Assembly: GCA_002964805.2 (NCBI GenBank)
Contig: PUDQ02000115.1
Coordinates: 1 to 46,555 of the forward strand
DNA: 46,555 bases
Direction: 5' to 3'
Source of the DNA: Trametes villosa
Taxonomy: Eukaryota > Basidiomycota > Agaricomycetes > Polyporales > Polyporaceae
Position 1 is the stretch's first letter. Each line of letters begins with the position of its first letter. Shown piece after piece: positions 33,846 to 42,684 of the stretch. The notes below the pieces were generated by a model. It was not told where the DNA came from. It searched no databases and saw nothing but the letters and a program-made list of their open reading frames with translations. The translations under genes were made by a program, and so were the position numbers.

Positions 33846-35769
33846 ATGTCGATCTCAACATGCTCCTACTGCAACTCTGCTTCCTCCTCTTCAGGTATGG
33901 CTTCTGCATGCACCCCCCGCCGACGGAAGAGCCTACACATAGCGAGATGCCGCTCAGAAACTCTAAGGAAGAACCCTGCCCTCAAGGACGCTTGGGCCAG
34001 CGAGCTCAGCGGTCGCATCCACACCTACGGCGACACCGTCGACCTATTCATCGACACGCTTCTCCCCTGCTCAACCCCTTTCACATCGAGCGGCGATTTG
34101 AAGGATTCGTTCAAGGCCTATGCTCCGGGACCGGCGAGGGAGCAACTAGAGTATGACAACCTCGTACGTACTAGCCGCCATTCTGAGTCAGGCAGAGTCT
34201 GAACTGCTGCAGGTTTCTGGGTTTGAGAAGCTTGTCAAACCCTTTCCGAAGGGCAAGCGGCTCGCGTTTGCCAACACCTTCAACATTCCGCTATACTTCC
34301 CCTTCGACGACTTCATCAACCACCATCGCTACACTCGCCCCGATATATCCGTATCGTTCCCCGGAAGATCTCTCGGTCTACCATCGTGGCAAAATATCTC
34401 TATGGTCATCGAGAGCAAGAGCGTCAATCTCCAAGACCCGTTCCTTCGCGATGGGCAAGAGCATACCGCCACGATCGAGCAGCTCGCGAAGAACGCGCGC
34501 AACCTTATGCTTACGCATGGCTTCCTCGCCGCGTTTGTCGTTGGCATCTACGGACACACGGTGCGCCTCGCACGCTTCGACCACACGTGCGCTCTGGTCT
34601 CGCCAGGGTTCAACATCAAGGGGGCGGACGGAGCGAGGCTTCTGCAGAAGTTCTTCTGGCATTTCGCGCATCCAGTCGTCGGAAACACCGTCGTCGGCTG
34701 TGACCCAACGGTGATGAGGCTCGACGCTGATAGCAAGGCCTGGGTGAAGGCGGAGCTACAAAGGGCCAGGGTGACGCACTGGCAAAAACACATCGAAGAA
34801 ATCGAGAAGGGTCGGCGCGTCGAGGTCTATGACGAGAAGACGGGCCGGTGTATCCCTTACCTGCTCTACTCGCTGCTCGACGTCAACGCAAGGCTTTTCT
34901 CGCGCGCGACGATGGTGTGGCGGGCGATCGAGGACACCCGCATCTGGAAGAACGGACGGCTCGTCGCGGATCCTTCACGTACCACCCCGACTAAGCCCCG
35001 CATCTTGAAGGAGGCCTGGCGGCAGCTCGTTCGAACAGCTGAAGCGAAGTTCTACCAGAGGCTGAGTGCGAGAATCAGCGAAGAGGAGCGATACGGTCTT
35101 GCGAAGATGGCGTGCGGCGGAGACCTAGGAGAGTTCGAGCTTAGATGGTGGAAGGAGACCCAACGACGCCGCGAGGAGGGTGCGGAGGTCCCGCAGTCGG
35201 AGGATGTCCCGGAGCCAGGGCCATCCCAGCCCACGGCTTCCTCGCGGCTCTTCTGTTCCACAGGCAGTGCGAACTCCCCGACAGCTTCCAGCCTTGGGTC
35301 TAACTCGGAGCACTACATCCCGAAGGAAGACTTCCCGCTCCATTGTCCGCAACACCAGACATACTCCTGGAGGCTTGTAAAAGGCGAAGGTGACTGGTAT
35401 CACGACCGGAGCCACATGCGCATGGTCGTTGACGACGTCGGGCGCCCGTTGACTGTGTTTGACAACACACTTCAACTCGTCCGCGCTGTACGCGACGCCA
35501 TCCGAGGTGAGCTATTCACTGTTTCGTGTTTGCGCCTGTGTATTGAGTATTTTGTAGGTCATAAACAAGCATGGGACAAGGCGCACGTGCTGCACCGCGA
35601 CGTCAGCGTCGGGAACATACTGATCACAGATCAAGAGGAGAAGAACAAATTCGTTGGATTCCTGCACGACTACGACTACAGCTCTATGGGACCAGACCCT
35701 GCCCCGACCACCGATGAGAAACTCTCCCCCGGTTCCTCCGTCGCCGCATCCGTTGCTGCAGATCTGTAA
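33846..35769 (+). CDS. FunK1-type fungal protein kinase, C-lobe cut off by an LTR
   Basis: Exons are 33846-34163, 34213-35506 and 35558-35769, giving about 607 residues in one frame. The start is the ATG at 33846; an in-frame start at 33738 would add 36 residues. FunK1 features are visible in order. First come the N-terminal region (SGRIHTYGDTVDLFIDTLL) and the SKSVNLQDPF region. Next are MRMVVDDVGRPLTVFDNT and the catalytic loop HRDVSVGNILI. Last is DYDYS in the place of DFG. The family normally continues with a GT(F/Y)xFMA-type activation segment and a full C-lobe. Here the frame ends about 34 residues after DYDYS, where GAT-C runs into the LTR terminus tgtaa, which supplies CTG-TAA. The kinase is therefore incomplete and probably inactive; the missing part is not present beyond the element. 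Confidence 0.8.
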
Positions 35770-36052
35770 AACTCACGGGTGTCGGGCACTTCTGATGCCC
35801 GCAGTCTCCAAGTACTCTGGTCCGGGCTCTATTAGGGCTCGGCGTACTCGGGAGATGGTGGGGCAGTTGTAGAAGGCTGCCCTCACCAGACGCGCGGGCT
35901 CCGAATACCCGCGCGTCGTACGCGTCTATCTACTACATGATATCTACGCGGTATCTTATCCTAGCGCAACTAGCGCTAGGTACTGATCGCGACATAGCGC
36001 AACTAGCGCTATGTCCTACAAGAACCCGTAACGACCACGGAGGGTCGTTACA
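35765..36052 (-). repeat. 3' LTR of the chromovirus (left copy)
   Basis: This 288-bp repeat begins tgtaaaactcac and ends gtcgttaca on the plus strand, so it has the TG...CA ends of LTRs with terminal inverted tgtaa/ttaca. It contains perfect hairpins at 35960-35980, 35991-36015 and 36028-36051 and a GC-rich one around 35890-35920. It truncates the kinase gene. Confidence 0.95.
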
Positions 36053-36066
36053 CTCTCCCCCTCTAG
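36053..36066 (-). other. Polypurine tract
   Basis: Immediately inside the 3' LTR the element-sense strand reads ctagagggggagag. This purine run is at the canonical place for plus-strand priming. Confidence 0.75.
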
Positions 36067-36522
36067 ACCCGTTGTACGGGTCTACAATAGAATATTATAA
36101 TAAAAGGAACGACTGCTGATATTCGCAGTCATAGCACTATATGATACAAAGAGTTGCGCATAGTGCGTGCGCAACTCATATATACAATGAGTCAGTGAGC
36201 CAATTAGGCTCACAGGGTGGTCACAGCAGTGCAGTGGGATATATACACGACTGCAGATAGTAGCAGTCATACCACTACACTACCATGATATGGTAGTGTT
36301 TTTGTTTTTGGGTTATTGATGCGCGCACCGTGGGGTGCGGCTATGTACATTAGTACCGCAGCTATGGCGGACGAACCGATCAATTTTTGACGCAGATCGG
36401 TTGCGTTATGCCCGAGGAGACGATGATATCGTCTCCTACAGGGACTGCAAATATTTGCAGTCATTCCGTCGTGGTATACGACGAGTGCATGACGGATGCA
36501 CTCGAAGGTTGTGATTAGACAC
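36053..36522 (-). other. Element 3' untranslated region with many palindromes
   Basis: No ORF is present. The region is a chain of inverted repeats. Examples are the perfect 20-bp palindrome gactgcaaatatttgcagtc (36443-36462) and an arm pair gagacgat/atcgtctc around 36417-36435. Related gactgc...gcagtc hairpins lie near 36110-36130 and 36250-36270. Confidence 0.7.
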
Positions 36523-39090
36523 CTACGCGGTGTCGTCGTGTGGCGATGACGGGGTGAGAGGGGAGGATCCCTGCTCACCCGTCGCGTTCTCGCTCTCGTC
36601 GTGCCTGTCGCTAGCAGCGGCAGGCGGTTGGGAAGGCCCGGCGACGGGTGCCTCCTGCACGTCCTCCATCGCGCGAGCGGGGGAGTATGGCGGAGGTGGG
36701 ACTCCGTCATCGGGATGGGTACCCGCCACTACGTGTGACGGGGTCGAGGCAATGCTCGACGGTTCGGCGACCGCAGTTATGGCGGTCGCGGCGGTGGTAG
36801 TGGACGCGTCGGTCATGTCGACGTCGTCGGTGGTAACGGCAGGCACCTCGGGCGCCTGCGGGGGTGCTGGTGCGGGTGCGGGTGCTGGTGCGGGTGCGGG
36901 CGCGGGCGCAGGTGCGGGCGCGTTGGGGGGCGGCAGTGGGCCGCCTGTGGCGACTGGTCCCAAGTCCCGCGAGCTGGGCACGACTCCGACGTCGAGAGTC
37001 GAATTCGGGCCGCCATCCATTTGAGGCAGCAGCGACCGAAGGTCGCGCCCGTTCCGCTCGTTGCGGCACAGTCTCGCGAGCGGCAGGAACCGCTCCGCAG
37101 CCGTCGGGGTAAGACCGCGCGCCGCAAACCAGCGCGCTAGATGGAACAACGTCGTGCTTGCGACGTCGTTGGGGTAGGGGCCCGGGTGGTAGCTAGTACC
37201 CACGGGGTACTGCCCCTGCTCTACCACGTAACGGTAGAGCCCCGGCACTGAGAACAGCCAGTGGGCGAGGGTCACCCAATGCCCTCGCGGTCCCAGTGGC
37301 GTGCCGCGCGGCAGCATCGCTCGAACGGCAACGTGGTACTCCACGCTGCGCGTCGTAGGAAGCCCATTTGGCTCCCGCTCCATCCACTGAGGGATACGGC
37401 GCTCATCGACGCCATACCAAGCCTGCCACACAGCAGGCGGGTCACTGAAGCTCGGCTGGTTTGGGGCCGGCGCCGTGCGCTGTGCACGCAGCTTCAGTTT
37501 GACCTCCCGCCACTCGGCGGGCGTCCGCTTGCGCGAGAGGGTCGACGACGGCGGCGGCAAGTGCGCCGTCGACGCGTGCTCGAGTCCAGGGGGAGTATTT
37601 CCCCGGGAGTCGGCTCGTTGAACCGCCGCGATCAGCGGCGGCGGCGCCTCTCGACGCCACGACGACTGTAGCTGGTTGAGACCAGCCACTCCTGTGTACT
37701 CCGAACGGGAGTTCACTTGACCAATTAGGTCGCGGATGCGGTGAGCCGCCTCACCCGTATCACGGCGAGCAGCCATGATGATGTTGTTGGCGTCCGCGAC
37801 GGACACCGGCACGTAGTTGTACCAGTGCCCCGCGAGACGCGGGTCCGAGTCGGTGGGGAGGGCCAACAGGTGGTACGGCCACCCGGGGACCCTCGCCACA
37901 TCCGTCGCTGGTTGCGGCGGAGGTTGCGTGCCAAACGGCGCGCCCTGACCCGGAGCATGTGCCGGGCCAGTGTCGCGACGAGCACGACGATACCGGTTTC
38001 GAGAGACGAGTCTCTCGATCCGCCTCTCGTCGATGTCGTCGTCCTCGTCGCTCGTCGCGTTCTCCCAGTCCACCATAGGGTGGTCCCGGTCCGCGGATGT
38101 CGACGAGGTCGGCATCGCCGTCGAGTTCGACGGTCCTGCCACATTTGGCGTCGTCATCTGCGACGCTCCAGTCCTCGATGGTCCTGCCCCGCTGGGCAGC
38201 GACACGATCGGCATCAAGCTGGGCCCAGCGGACGGCGCTGAGCTCCTTGATGTCGACGCGAACGACCTATCGTTCGCAGTATCCCTCCTCCGAGGGCTGA
38301 GTTCCCTCGGGTCGCGTCGTCGTTCGTCGCGCGGAGGCGACGCCCTCCTGTGCCGAGCCCGACTGAGCTCAGCCTCCAACTGCGAGCGCACTTCATCGCG
38401 CTCGCGCTCGTACTCGTCGCGCTCCTGGCGAGCGGCCTCGCGCTCGCTCCGGTATCTGTCCCGGATCGACTTCGTCTCGTCGACGAGCTCCTTCATCTTC
38501 TGGAGCTTCGCCTCGAGCTCCGCGATCCGATCGCGGCTCCTCCCCTCCTCCACCCTCTGGTGCTCCTCGAAGTGCCGCCAGAACCGCTGCTGCAGTTCTG
38601 ACTGGACGCGCGTCTGCGCGTCCCGGAACGTCGAGTCTGACGCCGCCGAGTTGTAGTGGCGGACAAAGTCCGCGCACACAGCGCAGTTGTCGCTGTGCGC
38701 GACCAACAAGTGTTGGCCCGCTACGGGCGCCCAGGTCATGCTCGAGAAGGGCATGAGGGGGATGCCACCAGTCTGTGGCATCGGCGCGCTCGAGCTGGGC
38801 GCGCTCTGGAATGCAGGACCCGCTTGATGCGGGAACTGGAAGCCGCCGCCGTACGGAAACCCGTAGGCGGGCATGCCCTGCGAGAAGGCATGCGGGAACT
38901 GCTGGGGGTGGGTTACCCCCGGCATGGACGAGAATGCGGGAGCTGCCGCTTGTTGCGGCAGCAGGAACTGCGAGGGTTGGGGGAAGGGGATGTTTTGTTG
39001 TTGAGGGGCCGCAGGTTGCGACCCCTGTTGCTCCGAGGCTTGCTGCCCGGAGCTGCTGGCTTGCGTGTTGTCTTGCGGGGCGTCGTTCAT
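36523..39090 (-). CDS. Extra ORF of the retrotransposon (855 aa, function unknown)
   Basis: This is a single uninterrupted frame on the element coding strand, between the integrase-chromodomain stop (39338) and the 3' LTR. About residues 1-130 are Gln/Pro/Ala-rich. A short Cys/His cluster (HSDNCAVCADF) follows. A strongly charged heptad-like region at about 165-265 (IAELEAKLQKMKELVDETKS) predicts a coiled coil. A Ser/Arg-rich linker and a basic patch RNRYRRARRD come next. Two aromatic-rich stretches that look globular follow, near WPYHLLALPTDSDPRLAGHW and VTLAHWLFSVPGLYRYVVEQ. An Ala-Pro repeat and an acidic or Ser-rich tail end the protein. It resembles no envelope protein: no signal peptide or membrane helix is seen. 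It could be a nucleic-acid-binding or regulatory accessory protein or a captured host gene. How it is expressed is unclear; it lacks overlap with pol. Confidence 0.7.
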   Translation of the reverse strand: MNDAPQDNTQASSSGQQASEQQGSQPAAPQQQNIPFPQPSQFLLPQQAAAPAFSSMPGVTHPQQFPHAFSQGMPAYGFPYGGGFQFPHQAGPAFQSAPSSSAPMPQTGGIPLMPFSSMTWAPVAGQHLLVAHSDNCAVCADFVRHYNSAASDSTFRDAQTRVQSELQQRFWRHFEEHQRVEEGRSRDRIAELEAKLQKMKELVDETKSIRDRYRSEREAARQERDEYERERDEVRSQLEAELSRARHRRASPPRDERRRDPRELSPRRRDTANDRSFASTSRSSAPSAGPSLMPIVSLPSGAGPSRTGASQMTTPNVAGPSNSTAMPTSSTSADRDHPMVDWENATSDEDDDIDERRIERLVSRNRYRRARRDTGPAHAPGQGAPFGTQPPPQPATDVARVPGWPYHLLALPTDSDPRLAGHWYNYVPVSVADANNIIMAARRDTGEAAHRIRDLIGQVNSRSEYTGVAGLNQLQSSWRREAPPPLIAAVQRADSRGNTPPGLEHASTAHLPPPSSTLSRKRTPAEWREVKLKLRAQRTAPAPNQPSFSDPPAVWQAWYGVDERRIPQWMEREPNGLPTTRSVEYHVAVRAMLPRGTPLGPRGHWVTLAHWLFSVPGLYRYVVEQGQYPVGTSYHPGPYPNDVASTTLFHLARWFAARGLTPTAAERFLPLARLCRNERNGRDLRSLLPQMDGGPNSTLDVGVVPSSRDLGPVATGGPLPPPNAPAPAPAPAPAPAPAPAPAPPQAPEVPAVTTDDVDMTDASTTTAATAITAVAEPSSIASTPSHVVAGTHPDDGVPPPPYSPARAMEDVQEAPVAGPSQPPAAASDRHDESENATGEQGSSPLTPSSPHDDTA
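36862..36922. repeat. Hexanucleotide repeat coding (Ala-Pro)n
   Basis: Repeats of gcgggt/gcgggc, with ggtgct variants, encode about nine alternating Ala-Pro pairs near the C-terminus of the extra ORF on the minus strand. The unit keeps frame, so length variation would be tolerated. Confidence 0.8.
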
Positions 39091-39337
39091 GGCGCGGGCG
39101 TCGTTGTTGGTGGTGGTGGTGAGGTGGCAGAGGTCGGTTATGACCCTGCACTCGCGAGGTCGCCGTCTTAAAGCGCCGGCGGAGTCCGAACGCGTCGGTG
39201 GCTGCCTCGCGCACGCGAGTCCGCACGTGACGTACTACTTCACGGTCACGCGCTCTCTGCGCGTGCTCTGTCCTTCACCACGACTACTCACTCGGGTAGT
39301 CTTGACCACGAAGCGCATGTTGCGCTTCGTACATCCG

Positions 39338-41266
39338 CTAAGTCTTGGCGGATGTTTTCTTGGGCAACGCGCGCCAAGATGATACGCCCATTAGACGACA
39401 ATACTCGTCTAATGCTACGAGCTCCTTACAGTGCTCGTAGGGTTCCCATGTATGGTCCCCCATCGTCCACCGCACGTGGAACTGGCACTTATTGCCATTC
39501 CACTCGTGGCCGATAATCTCTTCCACCAACCATTCGGTGGAGTCTTCATTGCCGAAGTCGTAATACGACTTCGCCTCACGATGCGGGAATACCGCATCGT
39601 CGTTTGGCTCATAGCGTCGTAATAGCGACGCGTGGAACCGAGGGTGTATCCTTCGGTTCCGGAGTTCTTCTGGTAACTCCAGTACGTAATTTGACGTGCT
39701 GGGTATGCTCTCAATTATAGCATACGGTCCGATGTACTTAGGCACGAGTTTTCGTGCCCGACCCTTAGGTATCGACAAATTCTTTGTCGATAGGTATACC
39801 TTGTCCCCGACCTCAAAGTCGGGTTCGGCTTGCCTATGCTTATTCGCATAGTGTGTCTGGCGCACTCGCGCCTCGATGATGGCATCATGCGCCATTTCCA
39901 AGTTCGCCTTGGCTCTGAGTGCGAACTCTCGCACTCCTCGAAACGGAGTATCCGTTCCGATTCCGTTCATAGAACGCGGGAGGTACCCGTAGTTCAACTC
40001 GAACGGAGCGAAACCTGTGGTAGAACTTACCGCAGAGTTGATAGCGAACTCCGCTATCGGTAGCTTCTCATACCAGTCCAACTGGTCAGGAGCTACCAGT
40101 GCACGGAGTATCTGCGACACTGAGCGTATACTACGCTCAGATAATCCATCCGTCTGTGGATGGAACGACGTGGACATAAGCAGCTTCGCCCCCATAAGGC
40201 GATGCAGTTCCTTCCAGAACTTGGAAGTGAACTTCGAGTCTCTATCAGAGACTATGGAGTCCGGTAGCCCGTGTAGACGGACTACTTCCCTGAAGTAGAC
40301 CAGCGCCAGGTCTGACGCTGTGTCGGTTGTCTTGATGGGTATAAGGTGTACCATCGAGGTCAACCGACAGACTACAATCCATATGTAGTCGTATCCGTGC
40401 GAGGGCGGAAACGGACCGAAGAAATCCATGGACATAGACGTCCATGGCACCGTAGGTATTGGTAGCGAGTGTAACAGCCCTATAGGGGGCTGTGTACTTA
40501 TTTTCGTGGTGTGGCACACGCCGCACGAAATGCAGAACTTGTCTACATCCTTGCGTAACGCGGGCCACCAAAACCACTTGCGCACGTACTCTGACGTGCG
40601 CTGAGGTCCAAGATGTCCAAGCGCGCTATGCGCTTGGTCTAACACGAGCTCCTGAAGGGCCCGTTTCCGATACAGACCACGAGGTATGCATAATACCTCG
40701 TCGCCTTCACGGTTCTTGGTGTATATCACACCCTCGCGCATTACGAATGCGCGATGCTGAGTAGGCCGTTCCAGTATTTTCTGGAACGTCGGGTCATTAA
40801 CATAACCTGACTTGACGGCTTTCAGGAAGCCGTCGTCTCCTTCTACCCAGACACGCAAAGAGGGACCCGCAGATAGCGAGTCCGACAGTGTCACATTGTC
40901 GCTGTCCGGGGTTGCTGCAGTCACCGAGATAGGTGCGTGTGCAGCATAACGAGCCGACTCTACGACTCGTTCCTCTATTGGTTCTTGCACGCGTGTAGCG
41001 TGCGCGTTATCTGTCTCTAGCTGCGCGAGTTTCCGCGCAGATCGACGCAACACTCGAGCTGCACGTAGCTCGATGAGTCGGGAGAAGGGGAGATCATCCC
41101 CTTCAGGATCTAGCCGCAAGTCGGCGTTAACATAGTCGAAATCTTCGGCTAGTTCCTCTATGTCGTCGTGTTCGAAGTAGCGGGATAAGCAGTCCGCTAC
41201 TTTGTTTAGTTTACCTGGAATATAAATTATTATCGTCTTGAACCTCGAGACAGCTGAAACATACAA
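39338..41266 (-). CDS. Retrotransposon integrase with chromodomain (3' part of pol)
   Basis: The frame opens inside the end of RNase H (IIYIPGKLNKVADCLSRYFE, which holds the last RNase H acidic residue). The integrase follows: an HHCC zinc-binding domain (HSALGH ... CISCGVC), then the catalytic core with Asp in MSMDFFGPFP, Asp in IVSDRDSKF and Glu in PQTDGLSERS, so the DDE triad is complete. Near the C-terminus the segments EWLVEEIIGHEWN and FHVRWTMGDHTWEPYEHCKE form a chromodomain, which in this class directs integration to marked chromatin. The listed ATG is not a natural start; in an intact element this is the continuation of RT. Frame differs from the upstream RT ORF because of a deletion at the junction. 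Confidence 0.92.
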   Translation of the reverse strand: MYVSAVSRFKTIIIYIPGKLNKVADCLSRYFEHDDIEELAEDFDYVNADLRLDPEGDDLPFSRLIELRAARVLRRSARKLAQLETDNAHATRVQEPIEERVVESARYAAHAPISVTAATPDSDNVTLSDSLSAGPSLRVWVEGDDGFLKAVKSGYVNDPTFQKILERPTQHRAFVMREGVIYTKNREGDEVLCIPRGLYRKRALQELVLDQAHSALGHLGPQRTSEYVRKWFWWPALRKDVDKFCISCGVCHTTKISTQPPIGLLHSLPIPTVPWTSMSMDFFGPFPPSHGYDYIWIVVCRLTSMVHLIPIKTTDTASDLALVYFREVVRLHGLPDSIVSDRDSKFTSKFWKELHRLMGAKLLMSTSFHPQTDGLSERSIRSVSQILRALVAPDQLDWYEKLPIAEFAINSAVSSTTGFAPFELNYGYLPRSMNGIGTDTPFRGVREFALRAKANLEMAHDAIIEARVRQTHYANKHRQAEPDFEVGDKVYLSTKNLSIPKGRARKLVPKYIGPYAIIESIPSTSNYVLELPEELRNRRIHPRFHASLLRRYEPNDDAVFPHREAKSYYDFGNEDSTEWLVEEIIGHEWNGNKCQFHVRWTMGDHTWEPYEHCKELVALDEYCRLMGVSSWRALPKKTSAKT

Positions 41267-41271
41267 GTTTC

Positions 41272-42660
41272 TTAAGTCGAATTAGCCTCCAAATATGCGG
41301 CTCCGAGTCCATACACGGACGCATCACAGATCAACCAAATGGGATCTGTGGAAGCCGGATCTATCGGCTTCAGTATGGGTACCTTACACGCGAGTGCTTT
41401 GATAGACTCAAAACACTTGTCGTGCAGTGCGCGCCATACGAACGGACGGTCGTTATGGACCATGTCCGATAACGGCGATGTGTACGCCGTTACATCTGGC
41501 ATAAAATGTGCCAGATAGTTTACTAGCCCGAGGAACCGCTGCACCTCGTTATACGAGCGAGGTGTTCGCCAGTTCCTGATACGGCTCATCTTGTCCGTAT
41601 CGGCGTGTAGTCCCTTGTCATCTATTCGGTGACCAAGACAATCCAAGTCTTTGGAGTATAAGTCGCACTTGCTGCGGCTTAGGAAAAGCTTCGCCTCTCG
41701 AAGCTTTTCGAACACTATCCTTAAGTGTTCTTCGTGCTCCTCCTTGGAGTCCGAAAATACGAAAATGTCGTCCAAATAGACATGGACGAACCTTCCGATA
41801 CAGTCACGGAATATGGCTGTCATTAGACGTTGGAATGTGGACGGGGCGTTGGTGTCGCCCTGTTGCATGACCTCGCTCACGAACGTCCCGTAAGGCGTCG
41901 CGAACGCGGTCTTCCACACGTCCTCCGCAACTATGCGGATCTGTTCGTAGGCGTCGGACAGATCAATCTTCGAGCGATACTTCGCTCGAGCAACGTCCAT
42001 CCGGATCTGGTCTTGATCCGGAAACGGTGTCAGGTCGTGCACCGTGTTCTGGTTTCGTTGTCGCGCATCGAGTACGGTGCGCAGCTTGCCATTCTTCTTG
42101 GCAACGCACAGCAGAGGCGCTGCTTGCGTGACCGTTACCGGTCGCCACCAGCCTGCCTTCACATAGCGATTGATTTTCGCTATGAGCTCGGGCTTCACCA
42201 CGTCCGCGCAACGTGGGAGATGATAGCGATATTTCTTCGCTTCATCGATGAGCGGAATGTGGTGATTGATCTCCCGGAACGGCGGGAGATGCTCCGGCGC
42301 AGGACGCATAATGTCCTCGGTGGCCGCATACCAGCGGTCACGAAGAGCTTTCAGCTCCTCCTCTTCCTCGTCTATGACGAACCCAGCGTGGGTTCGTCGG
42401 ATCTGTTCGTCTTCCCACTGCTCCTTGGCTATCTTGTCCAAGAGCTCGTTGATGCCGTATGGGTCCTCGTACCCATACTTGTCCCTTCTAGGACCTCGCG
42501 ACGAATGCATCGTCGGAATGAATTTTTCGCCAACGTTCGGCGGCGAGCTATCTTTGGCTCGCCCTTGGTGTCGTTCAGGAATCTTAACGGTTTCTACACC
42601 GTTCCCTCCCCCTCCTGACGACCCTCCGGACTTGTCGTAACGAGAGTGGGGAGGTTCCAC
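41272..42660 (-). CDS. Retrotransposon reverse transcriptase with truncated RNase H
   Basis: The RT begins after a Gly/Ser-rich spacer. Landmarks in order are LPPFREINHHIPL, KKNGKLRTVLDARQRN, SKIDLSDAYEQIRI (first catalytic Asp), FVSEVMQQGDTNAPSTFQRL, and VYLDDIFVFS with the YLDD catalytic pair. RNase H starts at WLICDASVYGLGAAYLEA and then stops. The central acidic residues (the usual METLAI-type and TDHK-type segments, about 70-75 residues) are missing. The frame is the same as Gag-PR, separated by one TAG at 42687-42685, so the true reading probably continues from it without its own start. Confidence 0.9.
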   Translation of the reverse strand: MEPPHSRYDKSGGSSGGGGNGVETVKIPERHQGRAKDSSPPNVGEKFIPTMHSSRGPRRDKYGYEDPYGINELLDKIAKEQWEDEQIRRTHAGFVIDEEEEELKALRDRWYAATEDIMRPAPEHLPPFREINHHIPLIDEAKKYRYHLPRCADVVKPELIAKINRYVKAGWWRPVTVTQAAPLLCVAKKNGKLRTVLDARQRNQNTVHDLTPFPDQDQIRMDVARAKYRSKIDLSDAYEQIRIVAEDVWKTAFATPYGTFVSEVMQQGDTNAPSTFQRLMTAIFRDCIGRFVHVYLDDIFVFSDSKEEHEEHLRIVFEKLREAKLFLSRSKCDLYSKDLDCLGHRIDDKGLHADTDKMSRIRNWRTPRSYNEVQRFLGLVNYLAHFMPDVTAYTSPLSDMVHNDRPFVWRALHDKCFESIKALACKVPILKPIDPASTDPIWLICDASVYGLGAAYLEANST

Positions 42661-42684
42661 TCTTGTGGAACTCGCTACGCTGTC

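Noticed and set aside
36530..37024. Long plus-strand open frames opposite the extra ORF (also 37970-38656 and 41830-42618)
   Set aside because: They are antisense shadows of long GC-rich element ORFs, with repetitive Gly/Ala/Arg or Ser content and no domain.
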